The translations under genes and the position numbers were made by a program. The notes under the pieces were generated by a model. That model saw nothing but the letters and a program-made list of their open reading frames with translations, was not told where the DNA came from and ran no database searches. Source: Kovacikia minuta CCNUW1 (lineage in GTDB: Bacteria > Cyanobacteriota > Cyanobacteriia > Leptolyngbyales > Leptolyngbyaceae). From it: 64,000 bases of DNA. The stretch is from assembly GCF_020091585.1 (NCBI RefSeq), contig NZ_CP083582.1, forward strand, positions 186,001 through 250,000, read 5' to 3'. Of the stretch, positions 20,053-28,116 are shown piece after piece. Numbering within the stretch: the first letter of the stretch is position 1; each line of letters opens with the position of its first letter.

Positions 20053-20601
20053 TTAGGTGGTAGGTGGTAGGTGGTGGGTGGTAGGTGTGACTGCTTCTTT
20101 CCAAAAGGTGTAGCTGCGGGGGTCGATGTCATCGGGTTCGGCTTGATAAATTTGAGTTAAGCACTTGAAAAATGCCTGGGCGTATGGCTCTAAGCCCAGC
20201 AATCGAAGACTGGTGAGAATTCTGGTGATGCGGAGATGATTGTGATCGCCCCAATTTAGCCAATCCTGCCTGCGTTCTGGAAATGAATCAGCCATTGTAA
20301 TTGAGATCGCTCCATCCGCTTCCAAGCATTGCAATCCATAGAACTGCAACATGCGTTTAAACGAAATTAGCAATCGATTTTTTAATTCATCATTCGTTCT
20401 AAACGTCTCGATATCAGCCTGAGTTAAAACAGGTGCACGCGAATTAAATCGGCTTCTCTCCAGCAGGGGAAACAACCATTGGATGTAGTCGTGAACTTCC
20501 TCCAGCAAACTGTTATCCCAATCCCAAATTTGTTCAATCCTGCGCCCTTCCAGGTCAGAGCTTTGACCCAAATAGAACCGGACGATCGGCGAACGTGCCA
20601 T
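20053..20601 (-). CDS. OGFr-domain protein
   Basis: About 182 residues from the ATG at 20601 (GGAG 9 nt upstream); an ATG at 20616 adds five. The WDWDNSLLEEVHDYIQWLFP stretch is the signature of the opioid growth factor receptor conserved region (OGFr_N), here followed by FNSRAPVLT and an all-helical remainder. In vertebrates this domain belongs to a peptide receptor; bacterial members are uncharacterised. The last ~11 residues (TPTTHHLPPTT) are encoded by a GGTGGTA array. It sits between two ADP-ribosylglycohydrolases. The domain call is good; the role is unknown. Confidence 0.72.
   Translation of the reverse strand: MARSPIVRFYLGQSSDLEGRRIEQIWDWDNSLLEEVHDYIQWLFPLLERSRFNSRAPVLTQADIETFRTNDELKNRLLISFKRMLQFYGLQCLEADGAISITMADSFPERRQDWLNWGDHNHLRITRILTSLRLLGLEPYAQAFFKCLTQIYQAEPDDIDPRSYTFWKEAVTPTTHHLPPTT
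20054..20087. repeat. Heptanucleotide tandem repeat (GGTGGTA unit), translated
   Basis: Four to five GGTGGTA heptamers at the OGFr/ADP-ribosylglycohydrolase junction. They encode the OGFr protein's C-terminal tail and occupy the place where the next gene's ribosome site would be. Confidence 0.8.
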
Positions 20602-20685
20602 TACAACCAACTCCATTCCTCATGTTGTCTTTGAAGTAGGGTTTCGCATTATCCCCAGACCTCTTATTCGGGGGGCGTGGGGTAG

Positions 20686-20705
20686 GGGCGTATGGCCATA
20701 CGCCC
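20686..20705. repeat. Perfect 20-bp palindrome in a GTAGGGGCG-type repeat
   Basis: GGGCGTATGGCCATACGCCC is self-complementary, flanked by GTA and TAC. A G-rich stretch follows up to 20750. This is typical of palindromic intergenic repeats in cyanobacteria. It lies in the 200-bp spacer between the OGFr gene and the second glycohydrolase. Confidence 0.75.
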
Positions 20706-20803
20706 GTACAGGACCCCACATAGCGGGGGTTTGGGGGGAAGTCCCCCAAGCAAGGTTTTTCACGAAGCCCGAATCCTTCCACACCCAATCCTTCACGACA
20801 GCC

Positions 20804-21583
20804 TCAAAACTGGCAATACTTTTCCATAAAAACCTCCGTCACCTCCCGCAACGGCTGATCCAGCCGCATGAATACTTCCTGCGCGATCGCCGCCGGTACA
20901 CCCCCATAAAACGCCTGCGCCATCCCCCCCGTAATGCACGTCAGCGTGTCCGTATCACCTCCCAAAGACACCGCATTCCGAATCGCATCCTCAAAATCCG
21001 TCGATTCCAAAAAAGCCACGATCGCCTCCGGCACCGTTTTCTGGCACGACTCATTGAATTGATAAACCGGACGGATCTCATCCACCGTGCGGCTCAAGTC
21101 ATAGCCAAAATTCGTCTCAATGTAGGACTTAATTTCAGCCTTGCTGCAACCTGTTCGCCCCAGAAAAATCGCTGCTGCCGTTGCCTGCGCCCCCTTAATC
21201 CCCTCCGGATGGTTGTGGGTCACTTCCGCACTGCGTTGCGCTTCCAGCAATACAGACTCCAGATCATCAAAGGCAAACCCGATCGCGCTGACCCGCATTG
21301 CCGAGCCATTGCCCCAACTGTTGTAAGGCTCAGATTCGCCAGAGGTCGCCCAGACAAAAAACCGGGAACCATAACTTCCCATGGGATTTGGATAGCGACG
21401 GAAATAATCTCTCAACACTTTCCGATAATCCCGATCGCCCAAAACCGCATCCGCGATCGCGATCGTCAAAATCGAATCATCCGTAAACTCACTCTCCTGA
21501 CTAAACAGGGGAAAATCTTTTGTTTTGACATTATCAAATTCATAAATCGAGCCAATGATATCGCCTGCGATCGCGCCTAGCAT
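20804..21583 (-). CDS. ADP-ribosylglycohydrolase family protein (copy 2)
   Basis: 259 residues from the ATG at 21583, paralogous to copy 1. It starts MLGAIAGDIIGSIYE and keeps FTDDS near residue 33 and GGDTDT near the C-terminus, so the metal site is intact apart from Thr to Ser in the first motif. Longer starts at 21637 would add a repeat-encoded extension. The short leader before the ATG (CCTAAAACCT) is nearly the same as in copy 1, supporting duplication of gene plus leader. The OGFr gene separates the copies. Confidence 0.92.
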   Translation of the reverse strand: MLGAIAGDIIGSIYEFDNVKTKDFPLFSQESEFTDDSILTIAIADAVLGDRDYRKVLRDYFRRYPNPMGSYGSRFFVWATSGESEPYNSWGNGSAMRVSAIGFAFDDLESVLLEAQRSAEVTHNHPEGIKGAQATAAAIFLGRTGCSKAEIKSYIETNFGYDLSRTVDEIRPVYQFNESCQKTVPEAIVAFLESTDFEDAIRNAVSLGGDTDTLTCITGGMAQAFYGGVPAAIAQEVFMRLDQPLREVTEVFMEKYCQF

Positions 21584-21654
21584 AGGTTTTAGGGGGTAAG
21601 GGGTTAGGGAAAAGGATGAAGGATAAAAAACCTTCACTGACTCCTCACTACATT

Positions 21655-21722
21655 CAACTCAAACCTCAAAACTCAAAACTCAAAACTTAAAACTCAAAAC
21701 TTTTTATCCTTTATCCTTCATT
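21655..21722. repeat. STRR arrays (CTCAAAA and TTTATCC units)
   Basis: Seven or so CTCAAAA/CTTAAAA heptamers are followed by TTTATCC/TTCATCC units, ending at the PP2C stop codon. Confidence 0.8.
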
Positions 21723-22553
21723 CTTTTCCCTCCTTCTAATCACCACCATCGTCGTATCATCCGGCAGCAGCCCTCCTTCTTGCCGTATCCATCGGGCTTC
21801 CCAGTCGGGTTTGGTAATGGTGTGGTTCATTTGAGTCAGGCGGCGACGGATGCAGTCAGGATTTTTGAAATAGCGATCGTCCTCCCAAAATTGAGAAATT
21901 TTACCCACCGATTCAGATTTTCCAGGTAGGGGATGATTAGCAGCAGCGATCGCATCTTGCACACCATCCGTACCAATCAGAATGGACTGTACAGAGCGGG
22001 TTGGAACCCGGTGATGCACTTGAATTTTTAAGTCCTCCGAGGTTAACCCTGCCACCGCCGAGGAAATCAAACCATAGCTCAGGTAAGGGGGCGCATTGTT
22101 AAGGAAACTGGGTAGGGAAATGACCTCATCATTCAGGGCAATCACACCATCTCCGATCGCAAATAGAACGGTTTCGGTTGGTGCCAGCACAACTCCGACA
22201 ACGGTAAACAACAGGTAGTCTCGAACGGTGCAGACGCGATCGCCGCCCAACAGGTTTAGCAGTTTATCCAGTTGCACCAGGGAACTCTGGCGTACCTGTT
22301 CCCAGAATGCTTCCGCATAAAGGGCAGGGGAACCACTGTCTGTTAATTGCTCACAAATAACATCAGCCACAATCGGGGCACCCAATTTAGCACCCACTTC
22401 ACTATGAGTGCCGCTGCTACAACCATCGCAAACAACAGCCACCACACCAGCAGACAAACTTCGGTAGCAGTAAGCATCCTGATTGTTTTTGCCAACCCGT
22501 GAATGCTCTTTGCCGATCACCGAACCTGCTGCAATTTCAAATAAACCTTTCAT
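21711..22553 (-). CDS. PP2C-family protein phosphatase
   Basis: 280 residues. PP2C motifs: NQDA (24-27), VCDGCSSG (42-48) with the metal Asp, AIGDGV, IGTDGVQDA and PDDTT near the end. Eukaryotic-like PP2C enzymes dephosphorylate Ser/Thr. Lying between two kinase genes, it is the obvious counter-enzyme. The 21-bp inverted repeat upstream ends one base before the ATG, and there is no Shine-Dalgarno. The C-terminus is basic (RRREKNEG) where the ORF runs into the repeat. Confidence 0.9.
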   Translation of the reverse strand: MKGLFEIAAGSVIGKEHSRVGKNNQDAYCYRSLSAGVVAVVCDGCSSGTHSEVGAKLGAPIVADVICEQLTDSGSPALYAEAFWEQVRQSSLVQLDKLLNLLGGDRVCTVRDYLLFTVVGVVLAPTETVLFAIGDGVIALNDEVISLPSFLNNAPPYLSYGLISSAVAGLTSEDLKIQVHHRVPTRSVQSILIGTDGVQDAIAAANHPLPGKSESVGKISQFWEDDRYFKNPDCIRRRLTQMNHTITKPDWEARWIRQEGGLLPDDTTMVVIRRREKNEG

Positions 22554-22554
22554 T

Positions 22555-22599
22555 TGTGTATTCTCTACACTAAGACCATCTTAGTGTAGAGAATACACA
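22555..22599 (-). promoter_or_regulatory. Perfect 21-bp inverted repeat with 3-nt loop abutting PP2C start
   Basis: Arms at 22555-22575 and 22579-22599 are exact reverse complements (TGTGTATTCTCTACACTAAGA on the plus strand, written here in two parts: TGTGTATTCTC and TACACTAAGA), separated by CCA. In the transcript it would form a 21-bp stem ending 1 nt before the PP2C ATG. It has no T-tract, so it is not a classical terminator. It may be an operator, an RNase processing site, a translation block, or a mobile palindrome. Confidence 0.85.
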
Positions 22600-22652
22600 G
22601 TGTCAACCAGAAGTGGCAGCTCGATTTAGAACGGAATCTTACTTCTTGATTT

Positions 22653-24788
22653 CTAGATGCGATAAGCCCTGTAGGCGATTACCGCCCCTCCTGCCGCGAT
22701 CGCAGCCACAGCCGGAGCCGCCCCAGGGACCCATCCCATCTGGGTAAAGATGCCGAAACAAACCGCCCCCAAAACGAGTAACAACGCTGTACCGCTGATA
22801 GCCAGAACCAGGGGACGGCGAATGCACCAGGCGACCGTGCTACCCGCGATCGCCCAGCCCGCAATCCAAACCGCTTCAGCCCAATCGGACCAATACCAGA
22901 ATAGCGATCGCCCATTGAAAGCCGCCTCCAGGATCTGGCTGACTGAATTGGCATGGATTAGAACGCCTGCAATTCGAGGGGTTTCTTGCTCTGCTGAACT
23001 GAAAGGGGTAAAAGACAAATCCTTGCCACTTACAGCGGTTGTCCCAATCAACACCACTTTGTCCTTGACCCATTCTGGCTTGACCTGCCCACTCAAAACA
23101 TCGCCCAAGCTAACTTGCCGGGCAGGCGTTCGGCTGCGATATTTGAGGAGAATCTGGTAGCCACGGGCATCGATCGCCTGATACGCTCCAGTATGGCTGT
23201 CCAGCGGTTGAAACGTTCCTTTACCAAGCTGAAGCACATCCGGATTTGCCCGATTGGGTTGGGGCTTCATTCCCTCTGCCGCAAGATATGCCAGCGCCAG
23301 GCGCAGCGAAAAGGAGTACAGTGTGGTGGTTTGATTATCTGCAAACATCAGATTCCGCCGCACCACCCCATCCTGGTCGAGAACCAGGTCATTAAATCCA
23401 ACTCGATTAAAAGGGATACCGAGAGGTGGAGGTGTTGCAGGGACCTGAGCACTCCCCATCTGAGTGATTGTAACCAGATTAGGAGCAGCCAGCTCAGTTC
23501 TTAAGGCCGCATTCCCCGGTTCCTGGGGAATATCACGCAGCAGATCCAGGCCAATTACCCTTGGCTGATAGGATTTCAGTACCCTTAACGTCTGGGCAAC
23601 CGTGCGATCGGACAACGGGAACTGCTTTTGGGTCTGAATGTCCCTATCCGTAATACCCACCACCAGCAACCGGGGGTCTGGTCCCGGATCAGGGCTGATC
23701 TGCGTCATTCGATCAAAAGTTGCCAACTCCAAAGGCTGTAACCAGCCAAGTTGACGCATTCCTAAAATTAACCCTGTCACTGTAAAGCTGGCAATTCCAA
23801 TAACAAGTGACGCCAGCAATGCACGAGGCTGGAATTGTTCCCCTCTCTCCCCTGCGGCGGGCACCCTCGACGGGACATATTCAGGTGGGGCTAACATCGT
23901 GGGCGGCAGTTGTGTGCTGTCTGTCAACCCTTCTGTAATCATTTCCGTCGGTTGACTGAGAAAAGCATCCGCAGGCATCTCTAATGCCTCCAGCACCTCC
24001 CTGGCAGATTGGTACCGTTGATTAAAGTGGTAGCGGGTCATCTGGCTCAGAATGGTCTTCAGTTTGGGACTGATCTTGATTCGCTTTTGCCAGAGAACCT
24101 CATCCGTATTGGGATGGGTGGGTAGCTGATAGGGCTGCAATCCGGTCAGTGCCTCGATCGCCGTCATACCCAGGGCATACAGGTCACTGTTATAACGGGG
24201 TTTTCCCATCAATTGCTCACTGGGTCCATAACCGTGGGTGCCGATCCCGATCGTCAGGTTCGTCTCTCCTGGCTCGCCCATCATTTGAGTTTGAATTTCT
24301 TTGACGGCTCCAAAATCAATCAATACAAACTTGCCATCTCGCTGCCGCCGGATTAAATTTCCAGGCTTAATATCCCGGTGAATCACCTGGTTGTGATGAA
24401 CAAACTCCAGAACGTGCAATACATCCCGTAACAGATCCATTACCCCCGGTTCATCTAACCGCTGAACGCTATCCAGTTCCTTACTCAGCGGTTGCCCTTC
24501 CACATACTCCTGAACCAGATAAAACTCGTGATCCTCCTCAAAATCATCCACCAGCGAAGGAATTTGATCATGGCTGCCCAATTTTCTCAATGTGGCAACT
24601 TCCGTAGAAAAGAGGCGGCGGGCAATATGGAGAAAATCCTGATCCTGACGGGCAGGCTTGAACTGCTTAACGACACATTTGGGGTTGTCAGGTTGTTGAA
24701 TATCCTCTGCAACATAGGTCTGTCCAAAGCCACCGCTGCCTAACACCTGAATAATCCTGTAGCGTCTGTTGAGCAAGATTCCCAGCAT
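22653..24788 (-). CDS. Ser/Thr protein kinase with CHASE2 sensor
   Basis: 711 residues. The N-terminal kinase domain is complete: GSGGFG loop (17-22), Lys41, HRDIKPGN (137-144), DFG (158-160), GTHGYGPSEQ activation segment. A linker and a membrane segment (about 325-345) lead to an extracytoplasmic CHASE2 domain (DRMTQISPDPGP start, VIGLDLL, VVLIGTTA), then three C-terminal membrane segments. The layout is the reverse of histidine-kinase CHASE2 proteins and typical of cyanobacteria. It begins the block; PP2C follows about 100 bp later. The ligand is unknown. Confidence 0.93.
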   Translation of the reverse strand: MLGILLNRRYRIIQVLGSGGFGQTYVAEDIQQPDNPKCVVKQFKPARQDQDFLHIARRLFSTEVATLRKLGSHDQIPSLVDDFEEDHEFYLVQEYVEGQPLSKELDSVQRLDEPGVMDLLRDVLHVLEFVHHNQVIHRDIKPGNLIRRQRDGKFVLIDFGAVKEIQTQMMGEPGETNLTIGIGTHGYGPSEQLMGKPRYNSDLYALGMTAIEALTGLQPYQLPTHPNTDEVLWQKRIKISPKLKTILSQMTRYHFNQRYQSAREVLEALEMPADAFLSQPTEMITEGLTDSTQLPPTMLAPPEYVPSRVPAAGERGEQFQPRALLASLVIGIASFTVTGLILGMRQLGWLQPLELATFDRMTQISPDPGPDPRLLVVGITDRDIQTQKQFPLSDRTVAQTLRVLKSYQPRVIGLDLLRDIPQEPGNAALRTELAAPNLVTITQMGSAQVPATPPPLGIPFNRVGFNDLVLDQDGVVRRNLMFADNQTTTLYSFSLRLALAYLAAEGMKPQPNRANPDVLQLGKGTFQPLDSHTGAYQAIDARGYQILLKYRSRTPARQVSLGDVLSGQVKPEWVKDKVVLIGTTAVSGKDLSFTPFSSAEQETPRIAGVLIHANSVSQILEAAFNGRSLFWYWSDWAEAVWIAGWAIAGSTVAWCIRRPLVLAISGTALLLVLGAVCFGIFTQMGWVPGAAPAVAAIAAGGAVIAYRAYRI

Positions 24789-25238
24789 GGGGTTTCAGGT
24801 TGATGAATGAAGCGGTAAAACGGGTACGATCGCCCTGATGCTCTGAACTGTGCGGGCAGTTCACTAATCGATTTTGGCACACAAAGGAGCAAGGGTGAGG
24901 GAAAAGGGAGAGGAGGAGTTTTGAGTTTTCAGTTCTAAGTTTTGAGTTTTGAATTATTAATTAAGAATTATGAAGTAATTCTGACGCTCCATTCCCTACT
25001 CCCCAATCCCCGATTCTTCGCTCAAAGGTTTAAGAACTTATTAAAAGAAGGGATAAAGTCAAATTCTCTAGGTAAGTTGAAAGGCGAGATACCTCCTAAC
25101 TGCGTCTCTAGCCCCATTGGTTTTGCCAAATTTGGTAGATAGATGGGGCTTCTATATTTTTCGGTCAAAAAATTGCGCGGCATGAAGAGGATGGGGGAGA
25201 AAGGAGAAAGGAGAAAATTTCGGTCCTCCGCCCTCCCA
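24789..25238. other. Intergenic region with STRR and candidate small RNA
   Basis: 450 bp. GTTTTGA-type repeats lie at 24917-24955. The stretch 25086-25162 carries two hairpins and a T-run, described separately. An open frame at 24942-25142 is not supported by composition. Confidence 0.4.
25086..25162 (+). ncRNA. Candidate small RNA end with terminator-like hairpin
   Basis: Hairpin 1 (25086-25108) has a 5-bp GAGAT/GTCTC stem and a loop containing ACCTCCT, complementary to Shine-Dalgarno sequences. Hairpin 2 has 8-bp arms AGCCCCAT (25110-25117) and ATGGGGCT (25143-25150), an inner CCAAATTTGG palindrome, and is followed by TCTATATTTTT. This layout resembles an intrinsic terminator behind an anti-SD loop. 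No known RNA family is recognised and the 5' end is unknown. Confidence 0.35.
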
Positions 25239-25610
25239 TTACCTCCCTCGCGTTAGCTCAATGGTAATTTTGCCGCCAAAGTCAGGAATCGGGGCAGCAG
25301 GTTTGGTCAGGCATACACGAACCTGATGGATGGGTAAAGCCCCAGGGGACTCTGGATGCAAAATCGCTTGGGCGATCGCGGTTGCCAGTCTTTCCAGGAG
25401 GGCAAACTTTGATTTTTTTATGATCGATTGGACTGTCTCAATCACACCCCGGTAGTCAAGGGTGTCTTCCAGGCGATCGCTTTCTCCAGCAATAGAAAGA
25501 TCCAGCCACAGGGTCAGGTCTACCTCAAACCACTGCCCCAGCACCTGTTCTTCGGGTAAAACACCTGTGTATCCATAACCACGAATTCCACTCAAATAAA
25601 TGCTGTCCAC
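25239..25610 (-). CDS. folB: Dihydroneopterin aldolase
   Basis: 123 residues, standard length. It converts dihydroneopterin to 6-hydroxymethyl-dihydropterin in folate synthesis. Family features: MDSIYLSGIRGYGYTGVLPEE start with the catalytic-type Glu, SDRLEDTLDYRGV, a LLERLATAIAQ helix, and VRVCLTKPAAPI near the end with the active-site Lys. It appears monocistronic. Confidence 0.95.
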   Translation of the reverse strand: MDSIYLSGIRGYGYTGVLPEEQVLGQWFEVDLTLWLDLSIAGESDRLEDTLDYRGVIETVQSIIKKSKFALLERLATAIAQAILHPESPGALPIHQVRVCLTKPAAPIPDFGGKITIELTRGR

Positions 25611-25768
25611 AAAATTTAGAAACTCTGAATTGAAAATTTAGCCATTGAAACCTGCCAGACTTCCTACAATAATGGAAGTGTAAGCATCAAAGATCGGTAT
25701 CACGAAGGTATGCGTGGGATTTCAAGGTTTTTTAGTCCCCAGTTTAAAATCTTTACCCTAAAATTGGG

Positions 25769-25800
25769 TTGACAGATAGCACCTGATTCTGCGAATCTAA
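25769..25800 (+). promoter_or_regulatory. Probable promoter of tRNA-Gly
   Basis: A perfect TTGACA (25769-25774) is followed after 18 bp by GAATCTAA, a weak -10 match. It sits about 40 bp before the tRNA, as expected for a stable RNA promoter. Confidence 0.45.
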
Positions 25801-25815
25801 AGATCGTCCGATTTT

Positions 25816-25887
25816 GCGGGTATAGCTCAGTGGTAGAGCGCAACCTTGCCAAGGTTGATGTCGCGCGTTCGAATCGCGTTACCCGCT
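25816..25887 (+). tRNA. tRNA-Gly (GCC)
   Basis: 72 nt cloverleaf. Acceptor GCGGGTA pairs with TACCCGC, discriminator T at 25887. D-arm AGCTCAGTGGTAGAGC, anticodon stem CAACC/GGTTG with loop TTGCCAA (anticodon GCC at 25848-25850), T-arm GCGCGTTCGAATCGCGT. CCA is not encoded. Confidence 0.97.
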
Positions 25888-26248
25888 TTCAACTGCATCG
25901 TTCTTCTCTTGTCAGTTTTTGTCTTAACAGTTCCTGCCGTAACAGAGATCGAGGCTTAAGTCTGGAGAAGCATCTTGCTCAATAAGGCACTTACCTTAAA
26001 GCTAAATTTAAGTTCGCTGCTACCCCCTAAATAGCCTTGAGGGATACTGTTCAAAGGAGTAGAATTCAAATCGAAAGGAAGAATGGTGTAAGATTTCGAT
26101 TAAACTGACAGCAACCTGAGGGTTGCATAGTCCTTAAATAATCCTTAAGAGGAAATGTTCCTTAATGAGGAGGGCAGGTGTCTGGTTAAGATCTGAGTAA
26201 GTGTTTGATGAACCGGCACCATTCTAGCTTGGATATTTGCGATGATCT
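25888..26248. other. Intergenic region after tRNA-Gly
   Basis: 361 bp. It holds a small hairpin (26111-26126, GCAACC/GGTTGC, loop TGAG). TCCTTAA appears twice and TTCCTTAA once at about 26130-26165. No gene supported. Promoter for the ORF at 26249 is expected here. Confidence 0.35.
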
Positions 26249-26686
26249 TTGCCAGAAGTTTCAGTTCTACTTCCGCCTGTGCAACCTCAAAAAGCTCAAA
26301 AGATTGATCTTACTCAAGACTACCCTTGTCCTTGTCGTCGTCGGGGGCGTTTAACTCAAATTGCCTTAACCGAGGCATTTGGGTGCGATCGATGTCAGCA
26401 AATCTTTGTTGTTGAAGAGAGTGGCTATGTTCTGGAACAACTCTCCACAAGTTACCCCTACAAACGGGCCTGGCGTTGGACAGGTCATCAGTGGAGCATC
26501 GCTAACCCTGGGCTTGGTGAAAGTTACTTACCGATCGCCCTGGGAGCAATTTTGCTCACCTTGAGTATTGGGTTGATTCTGACGTTTCGTCCTTCAACGA
26601 ACCCAAGCATTATGCTTTGGGCAATTGTATTATTGCTGTTAACGCTGCTTCCAGCGCTGATGGTCTTGCTCGCTTATAGACGGTAG
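26249..26686 (+). CDS. Zinc-ribbon membrane protein upstream of proA
   Basis: 145 residues if the TTG at 26249 is used; no in-frame ATG exists nearby, so the start is uncertain (GTG at 26279 is an alternative). The N-terminal half has a CPC...CDRC pattern (about residues 27-49) that can bind one zinc. The C-terminal half has two hydrophobic helices (about 92-112 and 120-141). It looks like a conserved cyanobacterial hypothetical. It ends 4 bp before proA and is probably co-transcribed with it. Confidence 0.72.
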   Translation: MPEVSVLLPPVQPQKAQKIDLTQDYPCPCRRRGRLTQIALTEAFGCDRCQQIFVVEESGYVLEQLSTSYPYKRAWRWTGHQWSIANPGLGESYLPIALGAILLTLSIGLILTFRPSTNPSIMLWAIVLLLLTLLPALMVLLAYRR

Positions 26687-26690
26687 CTCG

Positions 26691-27956
26691 ATGTCCACTG
26701 ATTCGTTTAGCCCGTCCTCTGATCCCATTGCTGCTGTTCACCGTGCTTACCAGGCATCTCTGGACATGGCGACCACCAAAGGGTCGATGCGTAGTCGTGC
26801 CATTCAAGTGATGGCGCAAACCCTCAAACGCCAGCAAGATGAAATTTTGGAGGCAAATACATTAGACCTGGAGGCAAGTCGGGAAATGGCAGTTCCCGAT
26901 CTAATTTTGGAATGGCTAAAGTTAACTCCAGAGCGTATCCACACGACGATACAAATTTTGCAGCGGCTGAGTGAACTCCCCGACCCACTGGGACGGGTGA
27001 TGACTGCAATGCATCAGGTCGATCAGTGCCAGACCTATTCCCAACTGACACCATTGGGGGTGATCGGGTTAATTTATGAGGCATTCCCAGAATTGGCGGC
27101 GATCGCCGCTGGGTTGTGTCTTAAAACCGGCAACAGTTTGATCCTCAAAGGCGGCAGCGAAGCCAGCAATTCCAATTTGGTGATTGGGCAAACCATTTAT
27201 GCTGCCGTTGAGGAAGCAGGGCTACCCCAGGATTGTTTGCAAATGCTGCATTCGGATCAGGGAGCTTCGGTGCGCGATTTGATTGTTCAAGATCAGTACT
27301 TAAACCTGATCATTCCGTATGGACGCCCCAGTCTGGTTCAGCAAATTGTGCGGCAGGCAACCGCTCCCGTTCTGAAAACCTCGATGGGCAATTGTTATCT
27401 CTACTGGTCTCCTTCAGGCAGCCTGGAGGCTGCTCGCTGGATGATTCTGGATAGCCATCAAAGTGAACCTGATCCGGTCAATGCGATCGAGAAAGTGCTG
27501 ATTCATCGCAACCAGAACCCCTCTGCCCTAACCATGCTGTGGAACAGCCTGAGGGAAAAAGGGTTTGAGGTCAGGGGCGATGCGGAATTGGCCGCGGAAT
27601 TTCCAGAACTAAAGCTGGCAGAAGAATCCGATTGGCGCAAGGCTTATTTGGCAAAGATTGTTGCCTTTAAGGTCGTCAACAGCCTGGAAGCGGCGATCGC
27701 CTGGATTAATTTCAACAGTAGTGGCCACGCCGACTGTCTGGTCACCGAATCCTATCAGGAGAGCCGTCAGTTCGCCCTCAGTGTCAACAGCGCTTCCACC
27801 TTTATTAATGCTTCCCCACGCTTCTACCGCAATCCCCAACGGGGCAATTCCATTTTCCTGGGAATGTCTAGCCAAAAAGGGCACCGACGCGGGCTGATTA
27901 GCATGGAAACCTTGACCACGATGAAGCACATCATTCAAGGGACGGGACAATTTTAG
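26691..27956 (+). CDS. proA: Glutamate-5-semialdehyde dehydrogenase (gamma-glutamyl phosphate reductase)
   Basis: 421 residues, usual length. The second step of proline synthesis, NADPH-dependent, cytosolic. Family features: VMAQTLKRQQDEILEANTLD N-terminus, LTPLGVIGLIYEAFPE, LKTGNSLILKGG, active-site Cys in TSMGNCYLYW, and the C-terminal SASTFINASPRFYRN and SSQKGHRRG segments. proC is also in the window at 34800, but not linked. It is 4 bp downstream of the zinc-ribbon protein. Confidence 0.93.
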   Translation: MSTDSFSPSSDPIAAVHRAYQASLDMATTKGSMRSRAIQVMAQTLKRQQDEILEANTLDLEASREMAVPDLILEWLKLTPERIHTTIQILQRLSELPDPLGRVMTAMHQVDQCQTYSQLTPLGVIGLIYEAFPELAAIAAGLCLKTGNSLILKGGSEASNSNLVIGQTIYAAVEEAGLPQDCLQMLHSDQGASVRDLIVQDQYLNLIIPYGRPSLVQQIVRQATAPVLKTSMGNCYLYWSPSGSLEAARWMILDSHQSEPDPVNAIEKVLIHRNQNPSALTMLWNSLREKGFEVRGDAELAAEFPELKLAEESDWRKAYLAKIVAFKVVNSLEAAIAWINFNSSGHADCLVTESYQESRQFALSVNSASTFINASPRFYRNPQRGNSIFLGMSSQKGHRRGLISMETLTTMKHIIQGTGQF

Positions 27957-28001
27957 GAAGGATAAGGGATAAAGGATAAAGGGTAAGAATTCACTCTAAA
28001 A

Positions 28002-28034
28002 CTGTAGAGACGCTCCGGCGAAACATCTCTACAG
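28002..28034. repeat. CTGTAGAGA inverted repeat
   Basis: CTGTAGAGA (28002-28010) and TCTCTACAG (28026-28034) form a 9-bp stem. The TGTAGAGACG motif is a recurrent palindromic repeat in cyanobacterial spacers. TTTATCC-type STRRs flank it at 27958-27987 and 28088-28126. Confidence 0.7.
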
Positions 28035-28116
28035 TACGAGAAACGTAAAAGGAATTGGAATTTTCGGGTAAGTCTAAAAACTCAATTTTTATCCTTTATC
28101 CTTTATCCTTCATCCT

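Noticed and set aside
24942-25142. Plus-strand ORF of 66 codons
   Set aside because: Overlaps hairpins and repeat sequence; composition is not typical, so a small RNA was considered instead.
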